A DNA stretch of 64,000 nt from Bacillus sp. ISL-51 (GCF_018613535.1 NZ_JAGGQB010000005.1:248001-312000), one strand, 5' to 3'. Positions 10,048 to 20,115 are shown, counted from the first letter of the stretch. Made by a program: numbers and translations. Notes: generated from the letters alone by a model not told the origin.

Positions 10048-10079
10048 GGGATCCTTCGTTTTTCGAAAGTCCCTTTTTT
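10048..10079 (+). terminator. Terminator after the 23-aa ORF
   Basis: GGGA-CCTTCG pairs with CGAAAG-TCCC around a T5 loop with one mismatch and a bulge, followed by six T. Confidence 0.7.
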
Positions 10080-10088
10080 GCTCAAGAC

Positions 10089-10117
10089 TTTCCTTATATT
10101 CCGTTTTCGAATATAAT
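10089..10117 (+). promoter_or_regulatory. Probable rpoY-rnjA promoter
   Basis: A perfect TATAAT (10112-10117) lies 17 bp after a weak -35 (TTTCCT). It is about 44 bp before the rpoY start. Confidence 0.5.
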
Positions 10118-10160
10118 AGAATAAGCGAGTCTAACATACGGCATTTAAGGAGAGATTTGG

Positions 10161-10370
10161 ATGATTTATAAGGTATTTTATCAAGAGAAGGCTGACGAAG
10201 TACCTGTTCGTGAAAAAACAGATTCACTTTATATTGAGGGCGTTTCAGAACGGGACGTCAGAACAAAGCTGAAAGATAAGAAATACAACATTGAATTTGT
10301 TCAGCCTGTAGACGGTGCTTTCTTAGAATATGAGAAGCAGAGCGAAAATTTTAAAGTATTGGAGTTATGA
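10161..10370 (+). CDS. rpoY: RNA polymerase epsilon subunit
   Basis: A 69-aa protein of the RpoY/YkzG family (DUF1447), a small subunit bound to RNA polymerase near the secondary channel in Bacillaceae. The length is typical. AAGGAG lies 9 nt before the ATG. It is the first gene of an operon with rnjA: the rnjA start follows the rpoY stop within 6 nt, which implies translational coupling of the two RNA-metabolism proteins. Confidence 0.92.
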   Translation: MIYKVFYQEKADEVPVREKTDSLYIEGVSERDVRTKLKDKKYNIEFVQPVDGAFLEYEKQSENFKVLEL

Positions 10371-10375
10371 GCGGA

Positions 10376-12043
10376 ATGAAATTTGTAAAAAATGATCAGA
10401 CTGCCGTTTTCGCCCTCGGCGGATTGGGCGAGATCGGGAAAAATACGTACGGGGTGCAGTTTCAGGATGAAATTGTACTGATTGATGCGGGAATCAAGTT
10501 CCCAGAAGATGAGCTTCTCGGCATTGATTACGTAATCCCTGATTACACGTATTTAGTAAAGAATGAAGATAAAATTAAAGGTTTGTTTATCACCCATGGC
10601 CACGAAGACCATATCGGCGGTATTCCATACCTGCTCAGACAAGTAAATATTCCTGTTTACGGCGGTAAACTCGCGATCGGCTTACTTCGGAATAAACTTG
10701 AAGAGCACGGACTGTTAAGACAGACGAAATTAAATATTATCGGAGAAGACGACATTGTTAAGTTTCGCAAGACGTCTGTGTCCTTCTTCAGAACGACACA
10801 CAGCATTCCGGATTCATACGGAATCGTCGTCAAAACACCCCCGGGCAACATCGTGCATACCGGTGACTTTAAGTTCGACTTTACACCTGTAGGCGAACCG
10901 GCAAACCTGACAAAGATGGCGGAAATCGGGAAAGAAGGCGTGTTATGCCTGCTGTCTGACAGTACAAACAGTGAAGTTCCTGATTTCACCATGTCAGAAC
11001 GCCGCGTAGGCGAAAGCATTCACGATATTTTCCGCAAAGTGGACGGCAGAATTATATTCGCGACGTTTGCTTCGAATATACACCGCCTTCAGCAAGTGAT
11101 TGAAGCAGCCGTTTTAAACGGCAGAAAAGTCGCCGTATTTGGACGCAGTATGGAATCGGCTATCGAAATCGGACAGACCCTCGGGTACATCACATGTCCG
11201 AAAAATACATTTATCGAGCATAATGAAATCAATCGGATACCCGCAAATAAAGTAACGATTTTATGTACGGGAAGCCAGGGTGAACCGATGGCGGCGTTAT
11301 CACGAATCGCTAACGGCACGCACCGCCAGATTTCAATCAACCCGGGAGATACGGTTGTCTTTTCTTCTTCTCCGATTCCCGGAAACACAATCAGCGTAAG
11401 CCGCACCATCAACCAATTGTACCGTGCGGGCGCAGAGGTTATTCACGGATCTCTGAGTGACATTCATACATCCGGACACGGCGGACAGGAAGAGCAAAAG
11501 CTGATGCTCCGCCTGATCAAACCGAAATTCTTCATGCCGATCCACGGTGAGTACAGAATGCAGAAAATGCATACAAAACTCGCGATGGATTGCGGCATAC
11601 CGGAAGAGAACTGCTTTATTATGGACAACGGCGAAGTGCTTGCGCTGAAAGGTGAAGAAGCTTCTGTGGCAGGTAAAATCCCGTCCGGCTCCGTTTACAT
11701 TGACGGAAGCGGAATCGGTGATATTGGAAATATCGTGCTTCGGGACCGCCGTATTCTTTCAGAGGAAGGCCTTGTCATAGTTGTCGTAAGCATCAATATG
11801 GATGACTTTAAAGTATCGGCAGGACCTGACTTAATATCCAGAGGTTTTGTTTACATGAGAGAATCCGGTGATTTAATCAACGACGCACAACAGCTGATTT
11901 CGAACCATTTGGAAAAAGTAATGGATCGGAAAACGACGCAGTGGTCAGAAATCAAAAACGAAATTACCGATACACTTGCACCGTTCTTATACGAAAAAAC
12001 AAAACGCCGCCCAATGATCCTTCCGATCATTATGGAGGTATAA
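10376..12043 (+). CDS. rnjA: Ribonuclease J1
   Basis: A 555-aa metallo-beta-lactamase/beta-CASP nuclease with endonuclease and 5'-to-3' exonuclease activity, central to mRNA decay. Zinc motif H74-x-H76-x-D78-H79, later [11 protein letters not shown], and the beta-CASP and C-terminal domains are all present. I chose the ATG reading MKFVKND because it gives the known 555 aa and has GGAG 11 nt upstream; another in-frame ATG 9 nt earlier overlaps the rpoY stop and has only 2 nt of spacing. It is functionally linked to SR1P, which modulates GapA-RNase J1 binding. Confidence 0.96.
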   Translation: MKFVKNDQTAVFALGGLGEIGKNTYGVQFQDEIVLIDAGIKFPEDELLGIDYVIPDYTYLVKNEDKIKGLFITHGHEDHIGGIPYLLRQVNIPVYGGKLAIGLLRNKLEEHGLLRQTKLNIIGEDDIVKFRKTSVSFFRTTHSIPDSYGIVVKTPPGNIVHTGDFKFDFTPVGEPANLTKMAEIGKEGVLCLLSDSTNSEVPDFTMSERRVGESIHDIFRKVDGRIIFATFASNIHRLQQVIEAAVLNGRKVAVFGRSMESAIEIGQTLGYITCPKNTFIEHNEINRIPANKVTILCTGSQGEPMAALSRIANGTHRQISINPGDTVVFSSSPIPGNTISVSRTINQLYRAGAEVIHGSLSDIHTSGHGGQEEQKLMLRLIKPKFFMPIHGEYRMQKMHTKLAMDCGIPEENCFIMDNGEVLALKGEEASVAGKIPSGSVYIDGSGIGDIGNIVLRDRRILSEEGLVIVVVSINMDDFKVSAGPDLISRGFVYMRESGDLINDAQQLISNHLEKVMDRKTTQWSEIKNEITDTLAPFLYEKTKRRPMILPIIMEV

Positions 12044-12044
12044 T

Positions 12045-12077
12045 AAAAGCTGCACTCATGATGAGTGCAGCTTTTTT
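12045..12077. terminator. Bidirectional terminator between rnjA and adeC
   Basis: GCTGCACTC and GAGTGCAGC pair around ATGAT, with A4 before and T7 after. It separates two converging genes. Confidence 0.9.
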
Positions 12078-13809
12078 ATTGCAGCGGAATATGCTGAAAG
12101 GCTTTCACGTCAAACAGCCCCGTTGCCGTCATTTTAACATCCGGAATCACCGGCAAAGCTAAAAATGAAAGAGTGAGAAACGGGTTAAAATCCCCGGTAA
12201 ATCCGATCAGCGGAAGCTTTTCCTGAAGCACGGCCAAACTGTCATTTACCCACTCCGCCGATTGGTCAGAAAGCAACCCCGCAATCGGCAGCGGAACAGA
12301 ATGAAGCAATTCCCCGTTTTTAACGGCGGCTAATCCTCCGCCGATGTCGTGGAGCTGGTTGATCGCCGCGGCCAAGTCCGTATCGTTTGTTCCGACGGCG
12401 ATGATATTGTGTGAATCATGAGAAATGGTGGTGGCAAGCGCCCCTTCTTTTAACCCGAATCCATGAACGATTCCGAGCCCCATGATTTTTTCTCCGCTAT
12501 GCCGTTCCACGACGGCGATCTTTAATAAATCATGCTCGATATCCGGCTGGAACATGTCAGAAGGCGGCGCGGGCACTTCTTTCCGTCTCGTCTCCAAATG
12601 ATTCGGTATGATTTGAATCACATTCATATGTTTTCCTTCTTGAATCGGCATGTGAAAATCCAATTCAGTCAGCGGCGCTTTCAGCTGCACGGTGCCCAGG
12701 AGCGCGGCATCTGGTGATTCTGAGTCAGCCGTCTGCTCATAAGTCGTCCGGCCGTTCTCCGCAACCGTTCGTCCGTTCACCATCGTCTTTGTAATCGTGA
12801 CCTGCCGCAAATCGGAAATAAACAGCAAATCAGCATCAAATCCCGGCGCCACCGCTCCTTTCGTATCAAGGCCGTAACACTCAGCGGCGTTTAAGCTGCC
12901 CAGCTGATAAGCCAAAAACGGATCAAGGCCGGCTGCTATGGCTAATTTGACTTGGTGATTGACACTTCCTTCTGAAAGCAAATCGTCCACATGCTTATCA
13001 TCCGTACAAAAGAAAAAACGCCGCGCATTTTTTTCATTAACCGCCGGCAGAACGCTGAGCGTATTTTTTGCCACTGATCCTTCACGCAGCATCACATACA
13101 TTCCCCGTCTGATTCTGTCCAGCGCTTCTTCTTTTGTCGTCACTTCATGATCATTTGACACCGATGCGGTTCTGTATATATTAATCAAATCAGAAGATAA
13201 TCCTGCTAAATGTCCGTCAATCCGTTTCCCGTGAAGTTTGGCATCGAGCAGTTTCTCGACCATATCCTCTTCTCCCTCGGCAACAGACACATAATCCATC
13301 ACTTCCGCAAGCCCCAATACCCCTTTCTCCTGATAAAAAGGCTGTAAGTCAGCGGCTTTTAACACCGCGCCTGAGCGTTCAAAGCTTGCAGCGGGAACAC
13401 AGGAAGGGAGCATAAAATGAATGTGAAGCGGCGCTTTTTTCGCCTGCTCTATCATAAATGAGATGCCTTTTGCCCCAGAAACGTTTGCTATTTCGTGCGG
13501 ATCGGTAATGACAGCGGTCACGCCGTGCGGAAGGACTGCTTTTGCAAACTCAATCGGAGTAACCATAGAGGACTCGATATGAACATGTCCGTCAATAAAG
13601 CCTGGAACGATCATCTGGCCCTCTGCATCAATGACTTCTTCCCCTTCATAATCACCCAGCCCGACGATCATTCCGTCAGTGATGGCGATATCTGCAGAGA
13701 TCCATTCCTGATTAAATACATCCATGATTTTTCCGTTCTTAATGACGGTATCGGCTTTTTGTCTGCCGGCCGAAGCGTTCAGCCGTTTAGCCAGTGTTTC
13801 TTTGTTCAA
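12076..13809 (-). CDS. adeC: Adenine deaminase
   Basis: A 577-aa amidohydrolase converting adenine to hypoxanthine and ammonia in purine salvage. N-terminal metal motif H75-V-H77-I-E79, LPHGVTAVITDPHEIANV, and a C-terminal adenine-deaminase domain with THDSHNI-like SHDSHNIIAVG. The length equals the B. subtilis enzyme. The gene stands alone; no PurR box was recognised by eye upstream. Confidence 0.95.
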   Translation of the reverse strand: MNKETLAKRLNASAGRQKADTVIKNGKIMDVFNQEWISADIAITDGMIVGLGDYEGEEVIDAEGQMIVPGFIDGHVHIESSMVTPIEFAKAVLPHGVTAVITDPHEIANVSGAKGISFMIEQAKKAPLHIHFMLPSCVPAASFERSGAVLKAADLQPFYQEKGVLGLAEVMDYVSVAEGEEDMVEKLLDAKLHGKRIDGHLAGLSSDLINIYRTASVSNDHEVTTKEEALDRIRRGMYVMLREGSVAKNTLSVLPAVNEKNARRFFFCTDDKHVDDLLSEGSVNHQVKLAIAAGLDPFLAYQLGSLNAAECYGLDTKGAVAPGFDADLLFISDLRQVTITKTMVNGRTVAENGRTTYEQTADSESPDAALLGTVQLKAPLTELDFHMPIQEGKHMNVIQIIPNHLETRRKEVPAPPSDMFQPDIEHDLLKIAVVERHSGEKIMGLGIVHGFGLKEGALATTISHDSHNIIAVGTNDTDLAAAINQLHDIGGGLAAVKNGELLHSVPLPIAGLLSDQSAEWVNDSLAVLQEKLPLIGFTGDFNPFLTLSFLALPVIPDVKMTATGLFDVKAFQHIPLQ

Positions 13810-13927
13810 AATGGGGCCTCCTCTTTTTCTTTATATGGTACAATATGCTATCGGATCGCGTAATCTTAGTCAATAAAAATTGAAGAAAACACCGCTTACA
13901 CGCTAAATGTCTTTCTATTCTGACATA

Positions 13928-13956
13928 TAAAAAACCGTCCTGTTCAGACGGCTTTA
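13928..13956 (-). terminator. ktrC terminator
   Basis: On the minus strand GCCGTC and GACGG(T) pair around a 7-nt loop and are followed by six T, directly after the ktrC stop. Confidence 0.7.
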
Positions 13957-13958
13957 GT

Positions 13959-14624
13959 CTACTTTGTATGCAGCACTCTTTTTTCAAAACGTGAAATGTC
14001 TGAAATAGATCCGATGACGATCAAAATATCTTCTTTTTGAATGACTTCAGTTGCGAGCGGAGATACGATGACCTCTTTTTCCCTTTTGATAGCGACGATG
14101 TTAATTCCGTACTTCGCCCGAATGTCCAAATCAAGCAATGTATTCCCGGCAAGGCGGCTGTTGGCCACGATTTCAACGATGCTGTGTTCATCGGACAGTT
14201 CTAAATAATCGAGCACGTTGTTCGATACGATATTATGTGCGATCCGCTTTGCCATGTCACGCTCAGGGTGGACGATATGATCGGCTCCGATTTTCGCCAG
14301 CACTTTTTCATGATAATCGTTTTGCGCTTTTACCGTGATGGTTTGAACGCCTAGCTCCTTTAAAATAAGTGTTGTTAAAATACTCGCCTGTATATTCTCG
14401 CCGATTGCCACAATCACATGGTCAAAATTGCGCATCCCTAAATTTTTCAAAACAGATTCATCGGTTGAATCGCCGATCACCGCATGTGAAGCGATTTTGG
14501 CGTATTCATTCACTTTATCTTCATCAATATCCATCGCCATGACCTCAAGGCCTTCCTCACTTAACGCTTTGCAAATGCTCCCCCCGAAGCGGCCAAGGCC
14601 GATAACAGCAAACTCTTTTCTCAT
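13959..14624 (-). CDS. ktrC: K+ uptake regulator KtrC (RCK domain)
   Basis: A 221-aa cytosolic gating ring subunit for the low-affinity potassium channel KtrD. The N-terminal RCK-N Rossmann domain has GLGRFGG (9-15) and binds adenine nucleotides. The C-terminal RCK-C domain (about 135-221) binds c-di-AMP in B. subtilis and closes the channel. DarB, another c-di-AMP receptor, is encoded at 49.4 kb. The membrane partner is not in the window, as in B. subtilis, where ktrC is unlinked to ktrD. Confidence 0.94.
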   Translation of the reverse strand: MRKEFAVIGLGRFGGSICKALSEEGLEVMAMDIDEDKVNEYAKIASHAVIGDSTDESVLKNLGMRNFDHVIVAIGENIQASILTTLILKELGVQTITVKAQNDYHEKVLAKIGADHIVHPERDMAKRIAHNIVSNNVLDYLELSDEHSIVEIVANSRLAGNTLLDLDIRAKYGINIVAIKREKEVIVSPLATEVIQKEDILIVIGSISDISRFEKRVLHTK

Positions 14625-14665
14625 TACAGTGCTCCTTTAATCAATATCTCTTAGTAGGAATATTA

Positions 14666-15493
14666 TCATATTTTCGGCAAAGAATTCATATAGCGCTTAA
14701 GCTTTTCTGAAAAGCCCGGAGATAAATACAGGTCAGCCCCGCGTTCGATTTCCTCCTGATAATGATTCGGAGGCGCAATTTCCTCCGCTTTTTCAAGCAC
14801 GAGAAACGTCAGACAGCCGGTGTATACACGGCCATTGGCACAAGCATCTATGAAAGCGGGACGATACGTATGAGAATCGACGCCTTCCCTTTTATACAAA
14901 TAGGTTGCCGCTTCAAACGGCAGCTTGTACAGCACCCCTTCAGTCCGGCCGCCGTCTTCTACAAGATCGGCTCTGGAACCGTCAGGACGCTTTAATGTGA
15001 ATCTCGTCGAATACCCTTCAACAACGGCCCCTCCGACAGGCTCGGCAAAAAAGTGATCGACCCCCGCCTGTTTAAAGCGGGCATTATCCATGCAGGAGCC
15101 GTATGCGAAATAATAAACCGGGCTGTCATCCTCCCGCTTCATAAACCGGTACTCTTTCCAGTCTCCGCTTTCGATACGGTCGAACGGAACACATTTTTCC
15201 GGCTTCATGACATAAGCGAAGGCGGTTTTATTCCCGAGATCCGTATTCACGGCGACCTCTCTTCGCTCAAAATCCAGATAATGAGCATCCAGCTTACGGA
15301 TCATCTGATGATCTGTTTCGTACAGTTCTCCGTAAATAAAAGATGTTCCTGTTAATGACGCCGCCGGCTGACCTTTATCAGTTTCGTACAGCACGCCGTT
15401 TATTGCCGCCTGTTCAAACACACACCGCTCACCTTTCAACAACTGATGGTTTTTTTCACGCTTCCGTAACAGACCGTATGCAAAAAGAAGCAC
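14666..15493 (-). CDS. ykqA: Double gamma-glutamylcyclotransferase-like protein YkqA
   Basis: A 275-aa protein with two AIG2/GGCT-like modules: LLFAYGLLRK at residues 2-11 and YYFAYGSCMDNARF near 127-140. The second has the classic YGSxM/N nucleotide-loop signature; the first is shorter and may be structural. Members cyclise gamma-glutamyl amines, but the substrate is unknown here. It follows kinC with only 1 nt between stop and start region and is probably co-transcribed with it. Confidence 0.82.
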   Translation of the reverse strand: MLLFAYGLLRKREKNHQLLKGERCVFEQAAINGVLYETDKGQPAASLTGTSFIYGELYETDHQMIRKLDAHYLDFERREVAVNTDLGNKTAFAYVMKPEKCVPFDRIESGDWKEYRFMKREDDSPVYYFAYGSCMDNARFKQAGVDHFFAEPVGGAVVEGYSTRFTLKRPDGSRADLVEDGGRTEGVLYKLPFEAATYLYKREGVDSHTYRPAFIDACANGRVYTGCLTFLVLEKAEEIAPPNHYQEEIERGADLYLSPGFSEKLKRYMNSLPKI

Positions 15494-15494
15494 C

Positions 15495-16799
15495 TCATCT
15501 TTCCTCCTTTTGGACAGCAGCCGACTCCAATGGCAAAATCACCTGAAACGTGCTGCCTTCCCCATTTTTGCTCTTAATGTTTAGTTTACCATTATGCTCC
15601 TTCAAAATTCGTAAACAAATCGGCAGACCAAGTCCTGTCCCCTGATCTTTTGTGGAGAAAAACGGTTTTCCTATATTTTTAAGTTTCTCTTTAGACATGC
15701 CGTTTCCCTCATCCTGTATGCTGATAACCGCATCATGTTCTTTCTGTTCAGTGCAGATATGAATATATCCTCCGTCTGGCATGGCTTCTATCGCGTTTTT
15801 TATAATGTTGATAAAAACCTGTTTCAGCTGATTTTCATCACCGTTGATCATACAGGACTCCGTATGGCTGAAATCTTTTTCGATCACCGTGTTAGACAGG
15901 ACCGCGTTTGTATCCAGAAGCGTCGTCACCTGTTTTAAAATATGATTAAGATTATGAGAATTAAACGCCACGGTCTGCGGCTTAGCAAGCAAGAGCAGTT
16001 CACCCAATACAAGATCAATTCTTTTAATCTCTGAAAAAATGATATCGAAGTAATCCGTTCTTTCCGGGTACTGGGCTTTCATCAGCTGGAGAAAGCCGCT
16101 GACTGACGTTAAGGGATTTCTTACTTCATGGGCGATTCCCGCCGCGAGTTCGCCGGCGATGGCAAGTTTTTGAGATTGCATCGCGAGCCGTTCATTCGTT
16201 TCCAAAAGCTCATCCACCGCTTTTTTCCGTTCGCTGATGTCGGACATCGTGCCGAGGCTTCCGACAAATTGCTGTTTTCGGTCATAATAAAGCTTATAGT
16301 GGACTTCTCCCCAAAATATGGTGCCGTCCCTTTTGATATATTTGGCCGTAAACATACCCGACGCCGACTTTTGTTTAATTTGGGAGGAAATATAATCAAT
16401 GATATGCTTTTCTTTTATAAAATAATCGTTATACATCGTGCCCATGCATCCGCTGATTGAGTGGCCCGTGATAGCCGTCCAGGCTTGATTTAAATATGTA
16501 ATATTCCCATGTGAATCCGTTTGAAAAACAATTTCCTGCAGATTATCCATGATACGGTTTTTTTCATCGGATAACGCCTTTGCTTTCTGTTCACTGTCTT
16601 TCAGTTCTATCAATAGCTGCTTTTTATCATCTACATAATAAGCCAGCAGCCAGACGCTGATTAATGCGACGGCTGTAAAGGTGATGTCAGCAGGCCAGTT
16701 AATCGGATTCCGCTCAATAATATAGAATAAATAATCCCAAAATATAATAAAAATAATTCCCATGATTACGGAAATGATGCGCACTTGATATTTTCCCAT
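15495..16799 (-). CDS. kinC: Sporulation/biofilm sensor kinase KinC
   Basis: A 434-aa membrane histidine kinase feeding the Spo0A phosphorelay, known in B. subtilis to respond to potassium leakage and to favour biofilm matrix expression. Two N-terminal membrane helices (about 7-27 and 38-56) enclose a very short outside loop. A PAS domain (about 80-190) follows, then HisKA with phosphorylated H224 (GIAHEVRNP) and the ATPase domain (N, G1 and G2 boxes). The start at MGKYQ is preceded by AGGTGGG; the longer frame upstream lacks a ribosome site. Confidence 0.93.
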   Translation of the reverse strand: MGKYQVRIISVIMGIIFIIFWDYLFYIIERNPINWPADITFTAVALISVWLLAYYVDDKKQLLIELKDSEQKAKALSDEKNRIMDNLQEIVFQTDSHGNITYLNQAWTAITGHSISGCMGTMYNDYFIKEKHIIDYISSQIKQKSASGMFTAKYIKRDGTIFWGEVHYKLYYDRKQQFVGSLGTMSDISERKKAVDELLETNERLAMQSQKLAIAGELAAGIAHEVRNPLTSVSGFLQLMKAQYPERTDYFDIIFSEIKRIDLVLGELLLLAKPQTVAFNSHNLNHILKQVTTLLDTNAVLSNTVIEKDFSHTESCMINGDENQLKQVFINIIKNAIEAMPDGGYIHICTEQKEHDAVISIQDEGNGMSKEKLKNIGKPFFSTKDQGTGLGLPICLRILKEHNGKLNIKSKNGEGSTFQVILPLESAAVQKEER

Positions 16800-16932
16800 A
16801 TTCCCACCTGCCGCTAGCGTTTCTCTGTATATTGTAACATTGTTGACTGCATTATTGACTAAAAAATGATAACTATTCCCAATTATTTGGGCAGTTTGCT
16901 TGCTATTGTTCGTGTGTTTTGCGCAACTCAAT

Positions 16933-16962
16933 GAAAAAAGGCCGGAATCTTCATTCCGCCCT
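16933..16962 (-). terminator. abh terminator
   Basis: Minus-strand stem GGGCGGAAT/ATTCCGGCC with a GAAG loop (one mismatch), followed by six T. Confidence 0.75.
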
Positions 16963-16973
16963 TCTCCTGTCCA

Positions 16974-17255
16974 TTATTTATCTTTTAGTGCTTCCTGAAT
17001 TTCATCAAGCAGCATTTGCGCACCTTCAGGGCTTAAAATAATTTTACCGTTGCCGTATTCTTTATTATCAGTCGTAATTTCTCCCGTCATTAAGCAAATA
17101 CCGTGCGGCTTATATTTTTTTAAGACAATTTTGTCTCCGTCTACAAAAAACTCGATACTATCTTTAATCGCAATATCTAATGCTCTTCTTAATTCAATCG
17201 GCATGACAATACGCCCAAGTTCGTCTACTTTTCTTACTACACCAATTGATTTCAT
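16974..17255 (-). CDS. abh: Transition-state regulator Abh
   Basis: A 93-aa AbrB paralogue. The N-terminal 50 residues (swapped-hairpin SpoVT/AbrB DNA-binding domain, MKSIGVVRKVDELGRIVMP) are nearly the AbrB sequence, while the C-terminus (LMTGEIT, LSPEGAQ) is the multimerisation domain typical of Abh. It regulates antibiotic and matrix genes. It lies between kinC and mreBH, as in B. subtilis. AbbA, the AbrB antagonist, is also in this window. Confidence 0.93.
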   Translation of the reverse strand: MKSIGVVRKVDELGRIVMPIELRRALDIAIKDSIEFFVDGDKIVLKKYKPHGICLMTGEITTDNKEYGNGKIILSPEGAQMLLDEIQEALKDK

Positions 17256-17446
17256 AGAAATCCCCTACTTCCTTTAATGTCTCTTATATATGTCCAAGGA
17301 AAATCCTTCATAAACGTAGACGAAGGTAATAGAGCAAAAGTTTCTCCGCTTACGGAAATGATTGTTTTTTTACAGATTGAAGTCCGTATGAAACATCGGA
17401 TACAGACTTTCCCTCCTTTTTTACAAAAACATTTCATTCCCGGCGC

Positions 17447-17478
17447 AAACCCCCAAAAATCGTGTTTTTTCTTAGAAA
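17447..17478 (+). promoter_or_regulatory. Candidate sigma-I promoter of mreBH
   Basis: AAACCCCC at 17447-17454 resembles the C-rich -35 of SigI promoters, with TTAGAAAC about 18 nt downstream as a poor match to its CGAA-type -10. mreBH is a known SigI target in B. subtilis. The -10 assignment is weak. Confidence 0.4.
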
Positions 17479-17525
17479 CTTTAAATGTAGAATCAATTAA
17501 ATAAGGATAGGGATTGGGTGAAAAT

Positions 17526-18533
17526 ATGTTTCAATCAACTGAGATCGGAATCGACTTAGGAACCGCCAATATACTAGTTTACAGTAAAAATAAAGGAATT
17601 ATTTTGAATGAGCCTTCTGTTGTCGCTATAGATACAACAACAAAAGCGGTGCTGGCCATCGGTACCGATGCGAAAAACATGATCGGAAAAACGCCGGGGA
17701 AAATCATCGCCGTAAGACCGATGAAAGATGGCGTCATTGCTGATTATGATATGACAACTGATTTATTAAAACACATTATGAAAAAAGCCGGAAAAAAGAT
17801 CGGCATGACTTTCCGCAAACCGAATGTCGTTGTATGCACGCCTTCAGGCTCAACTGCTGTCGAACGCCGGGCCATCAGTGATGCCGTCAAAAACTGCGGC
17901 GCCAAAAACGTTCACTTGATTGAAGAACCCGTGGCCGCTGCGATCGGAGCCGACTTGCCGGTTGACGAGCCGGTAGCGAATGTCGTCGTGGACATCGGCG
18001 GCGGAACGACTGAGGTAGCCATCATTTCATTCGGAGGCGTCGTATCATGCCACTCTATCAGAATCGGCGGCGACCAGCTTGATGAAGATATCGTTTCGTT
18101 CGTCAGAAAAAAATACAACCTGCTGATCGGGGAACGAACGGCGGAACAGGTGAAAATGGAAATCGGCTTTGCGCTGATTGAACACGTGCCGGAAACAATG
18201 GAAATCAGGGGCCGTGACCTTGTGACCGGGCTTCCGAAAACAATCAGACTGCAGTCAAATGAAATTCAGCATGCGATGCGTGAATCTCTCCTGCACATTC
18301 TTGAAGCGATCAGAGCCACGCTTGAGGATTGTCCGCCTGAGCTGAGCGGGGATATCGTCGACCGCGGCGTCGTGCTAACCGGCGGAGGCGCGATGTTAAA
18401 CGGCATGAAAGAATGGCTGACAGAGGAAATCGTCGTTCCCGTTCATTTGGCGGCAAACCCGCTTGAATCAGTGGCAATCGGCACGGGACGTTCTTTAGAA
18501 GTGATAGACAAGCTTCAAAAAGCCATTAAATAA
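17526..18533 (+). CDS. mreBH: Actin-like cell-shape protein MreBH
   Basis: A 335-aa MreB-family actin homologue that forms membrane-bound filaments, directs the autolysin LytE and guides lateral wall synthesis. Phosphate-1 motif GIDLGTAN (8-15), phosphate-2 [10 protein letters not shown] and the adenosine motif LTGGGAML are present. ATG at MFQSTEIG gives the known 335 aa; an upstream in-frame TTG adds four residues without a better ribosome site. ykpC follows at 80 nt. Confidence 0.95.
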   Translation: MFQSTEIGIDLGTANILVYSKNKGIILNEPSVVAIDTTTKAVLAIGTDAKNMIGKTPGKIIAVRPMKDGVIADYDMTTDLLKHIMKKAGKKIGMTFRKPNVVVCTPSGSTAVERRAISDAVKNCGAKNVHLIEEPVAAAIGADLPVDEPVANVVVDIGGGTTEVAIISFGGVVSCHSIRIGGDQLDEDIVSFVRKKYNLLIGERTAEQVKMEIGFALIEHVPETMEIRGRDLVTGLPKTIRLQSNEIQHAMRESLLHILEAIRATLEDCPPELSGDIVDRGVVLTGGGAMLNGMKEWLTEEIVVPVHLAANPLESVAIGTGRSLEVIDKLQKAIK

Positions 18534-18613
18534 TAATATTTACAAATATCCTGCTTCTTTTTTCTCCGGTCAGCTCATATTGTGAGAACGGAGAAACATT
18601 AAGGAGGAAGCAT

Positions 18614-18748
18614 ATGCTTAAAGATGTAGGAAGACGCGTAGCCGTGGCCGTCATTTTAAGCGGTATTATTTTAGGGGGAATGAGCATTTCATTAGCCAAT
18701 ATGCCCCATTCCCCGGCGGGAAACACAGTAAAACCGAATCACCCGTAA
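18614..18748 (+). CDS. ykpC: Small membrane peptide YkpC
   Basis: A 44-aa peptide (MLKDVGRRVAVAVILSG...) with one hydrophobic segment (about residues 9-29) followed by a short Pro/Asn-rich tail. AAGGAGG lies 7 nt before the ATG and a terminator directly after. Length and place behind mreBH match B. subtilis YkpC. Function is unknown; a link to the envelope or to MreBH is only inferred from position. Confidence 0.8.
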   Translation: MLKDVGRRVAVAVILSGIILGGMSISLANMPHSPAGNTVKPNHP

Positions 18749-18775
18749 AGACGCAGCGGAGGCTGTGTCTTTTTC
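18747..18775 (+). terminator. mreBH-ykpC terminator
   Basis: Stem AGACGCAGC/GCTGTGTCT (one G-U pair), loop GGAG, then five T. Confidence 0.8.
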
Positions 18776-18848
18776 GTTTACGCCCCTTTCTTTCCTTTCT
18801 GCGTTGATATTTGATATGATGAGAAAAACCGATGAGGAGGAATGAACC

Positions 18849-20081
18849 ATGAGTTCGTTTACTGAAAAGTTAAATACATATGCTCAGCTGGCCGTAGAAG
18901 TCGGCGTCAATGTCCAGAAAGGACAGCATGTGGTAATCAACGCCTCAACCGATGTCCGTGATCTTGTCAGACTGCTTGCCAAGCACTCGTATGAAAAAGG
19001 CGCTAAACATGTCACCGTAAACTGGCAGGACGATGAATTATCCAGATTAAAATACGAAATGGCCCCTTTTGAAGCGTTTGAAGAATACCCTGAATGGGAG
19101 GCAAAAGGCAAAGAAGAGCTCGCCAAAAAAGGAGCGGCGTTTATTTCTGTCGTGTCCTCTGATCCCGATCTGTTAAAGGGAACTGACGGCAAACGGATCG
19201 CAGCCTTCCAGAAGGCCGCCGGAAAAGCATTACATACATACAGACAATATATTCAATCAGATAAAGTAAGCTGGACGGTAATCGGAGCAGCTTCAGCAGG
19301 CTGGGCGAAAAAAGTATTTCCGGATCAGCCGGAGGAAAAAGCCATTCAGCTTTTATGGGAGGAAATCTTCAAAACAACCCGTGTAAATGAGGAAAATCCC
19401 GTGGAAGCTTGGAAGAAACACGACCAGAACCTACATGAAAAGGTGGAGCACCTTAACAAAAAACATTACAGCGCGCTGCATTATCAGGCTGAAGGCACAG
19501 ACTTAACCATTGAGCTGCCGAAAAAACATGTGTGGGCAGGTGCGGGAAGCGTCAATGAAAGCGGGCATGAGTTTATGGCAAACATGCCGACCGAAGAGGT
19601 TTTCACCCTGCCGCAGCGAGACGGCGTAAACGGGACAGTTTCCAGTACAAAACCGCTGAGCTATGGAGGAAACGTGATCGACAACTTTACCCTTACCTTT
19701 AAAAACGGCCGCATCGTTGATGTAAAAGCCGAAAAGGGCGAGGATATTTTAAAAGGCATCGTCGAAACCGATGAAGGGTCACATTATCTTGGAGAAGTTG
19801 CCTTAGTCCCGTATGATTCTCCGATTTCTAAATCAAATATTTTATTTTACAACACACTATATGATGAAAATGCATCAAACCACCTGGCAATCGGCAGCGC
19901 GTATGCGTTTAATATTGAAGGCGGAAAACAAATGACACGTGAAGAGCTTGTCAAAGAAGGCCTGAATGAAAGTATTACGCATGTTGATTTTATGGTCGGT
20001 TCCAAAGATATGAATATCGACGGTATTACAGCTGACGGCAAAAGAGAACCTGTCTTCAGAAACGGAAATTGGGCATTTTAA
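18849..20081 (+). CDS. ampS: Aminopeptidase AmpS (M29 family)
   Basis: A 410-aa metallo-aminopeptidase of family M29. It has the family stretch RLKYEMAPFEAFEEYP early, a C-terminal metal-binding part with HVDFMVGSKDMNIDG, and HLAIGSAYAFNIEGG, which carries ligands of the two-metal centre. It trims N-terminal residues from peptides in the cytosol. GAGGAGG lies upstream of the ATG. Length matches AmpS. Confidence 0.92.
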   Translation: MSSFTEKLNTYAQLAVEVGVNVQKGQHVVINASTDVRDLVRLLAKHSYEKGAKHVTVNWQDDELSRLKYEMAPFEAFEEYPEWEAKGKEELAKKGAAFISVVSSDPDLLKGTDGKRIAAFQKAAGKALHTYRQYIQSDKVSWTVIGAASAGWAKKVFPDQPEEKAIQLLWEEIFKTTRVNEENPVEAWKKHDQNLHEKVEHLNKKHYSALHYQAEGTDLTIELPKKHVWAGAGSVNESGHEFMANMPTEEVFTLPQRDGVNGTVSSTKPLSYGGNVIDNFTLTFKNGRIVDVKAEKGEDILKGIVETDEGSHYLGEVALVPYDSPISKSNILFYNTLYDENASNHLAIGSAYAFNIEGGKQMTREELVKEGLNESITHVDFMVGSKDMNIDGITADGKREPVFRNGNWAF

Positions 20082-20084
20082 TAG

Positions 20085-20115
20085 AAAAAGGAGGCGAATC
20101 GGCCTCCTTTTTTTA
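20085..20115. terminator. Bidirectional terminator between ampS and ykpB
   Basis: AAAAAGGAGGC and GCCTCCTTTTTTT pair around GAATCG; usable from both strands. Confidence 0.88.

Noticed and set aside
13810-13927. A purine riboswitch or PurR box before adeC.
   Set aside because: No G-box core or paired PurR motif could be recognised in this short A/T-rich stretch.
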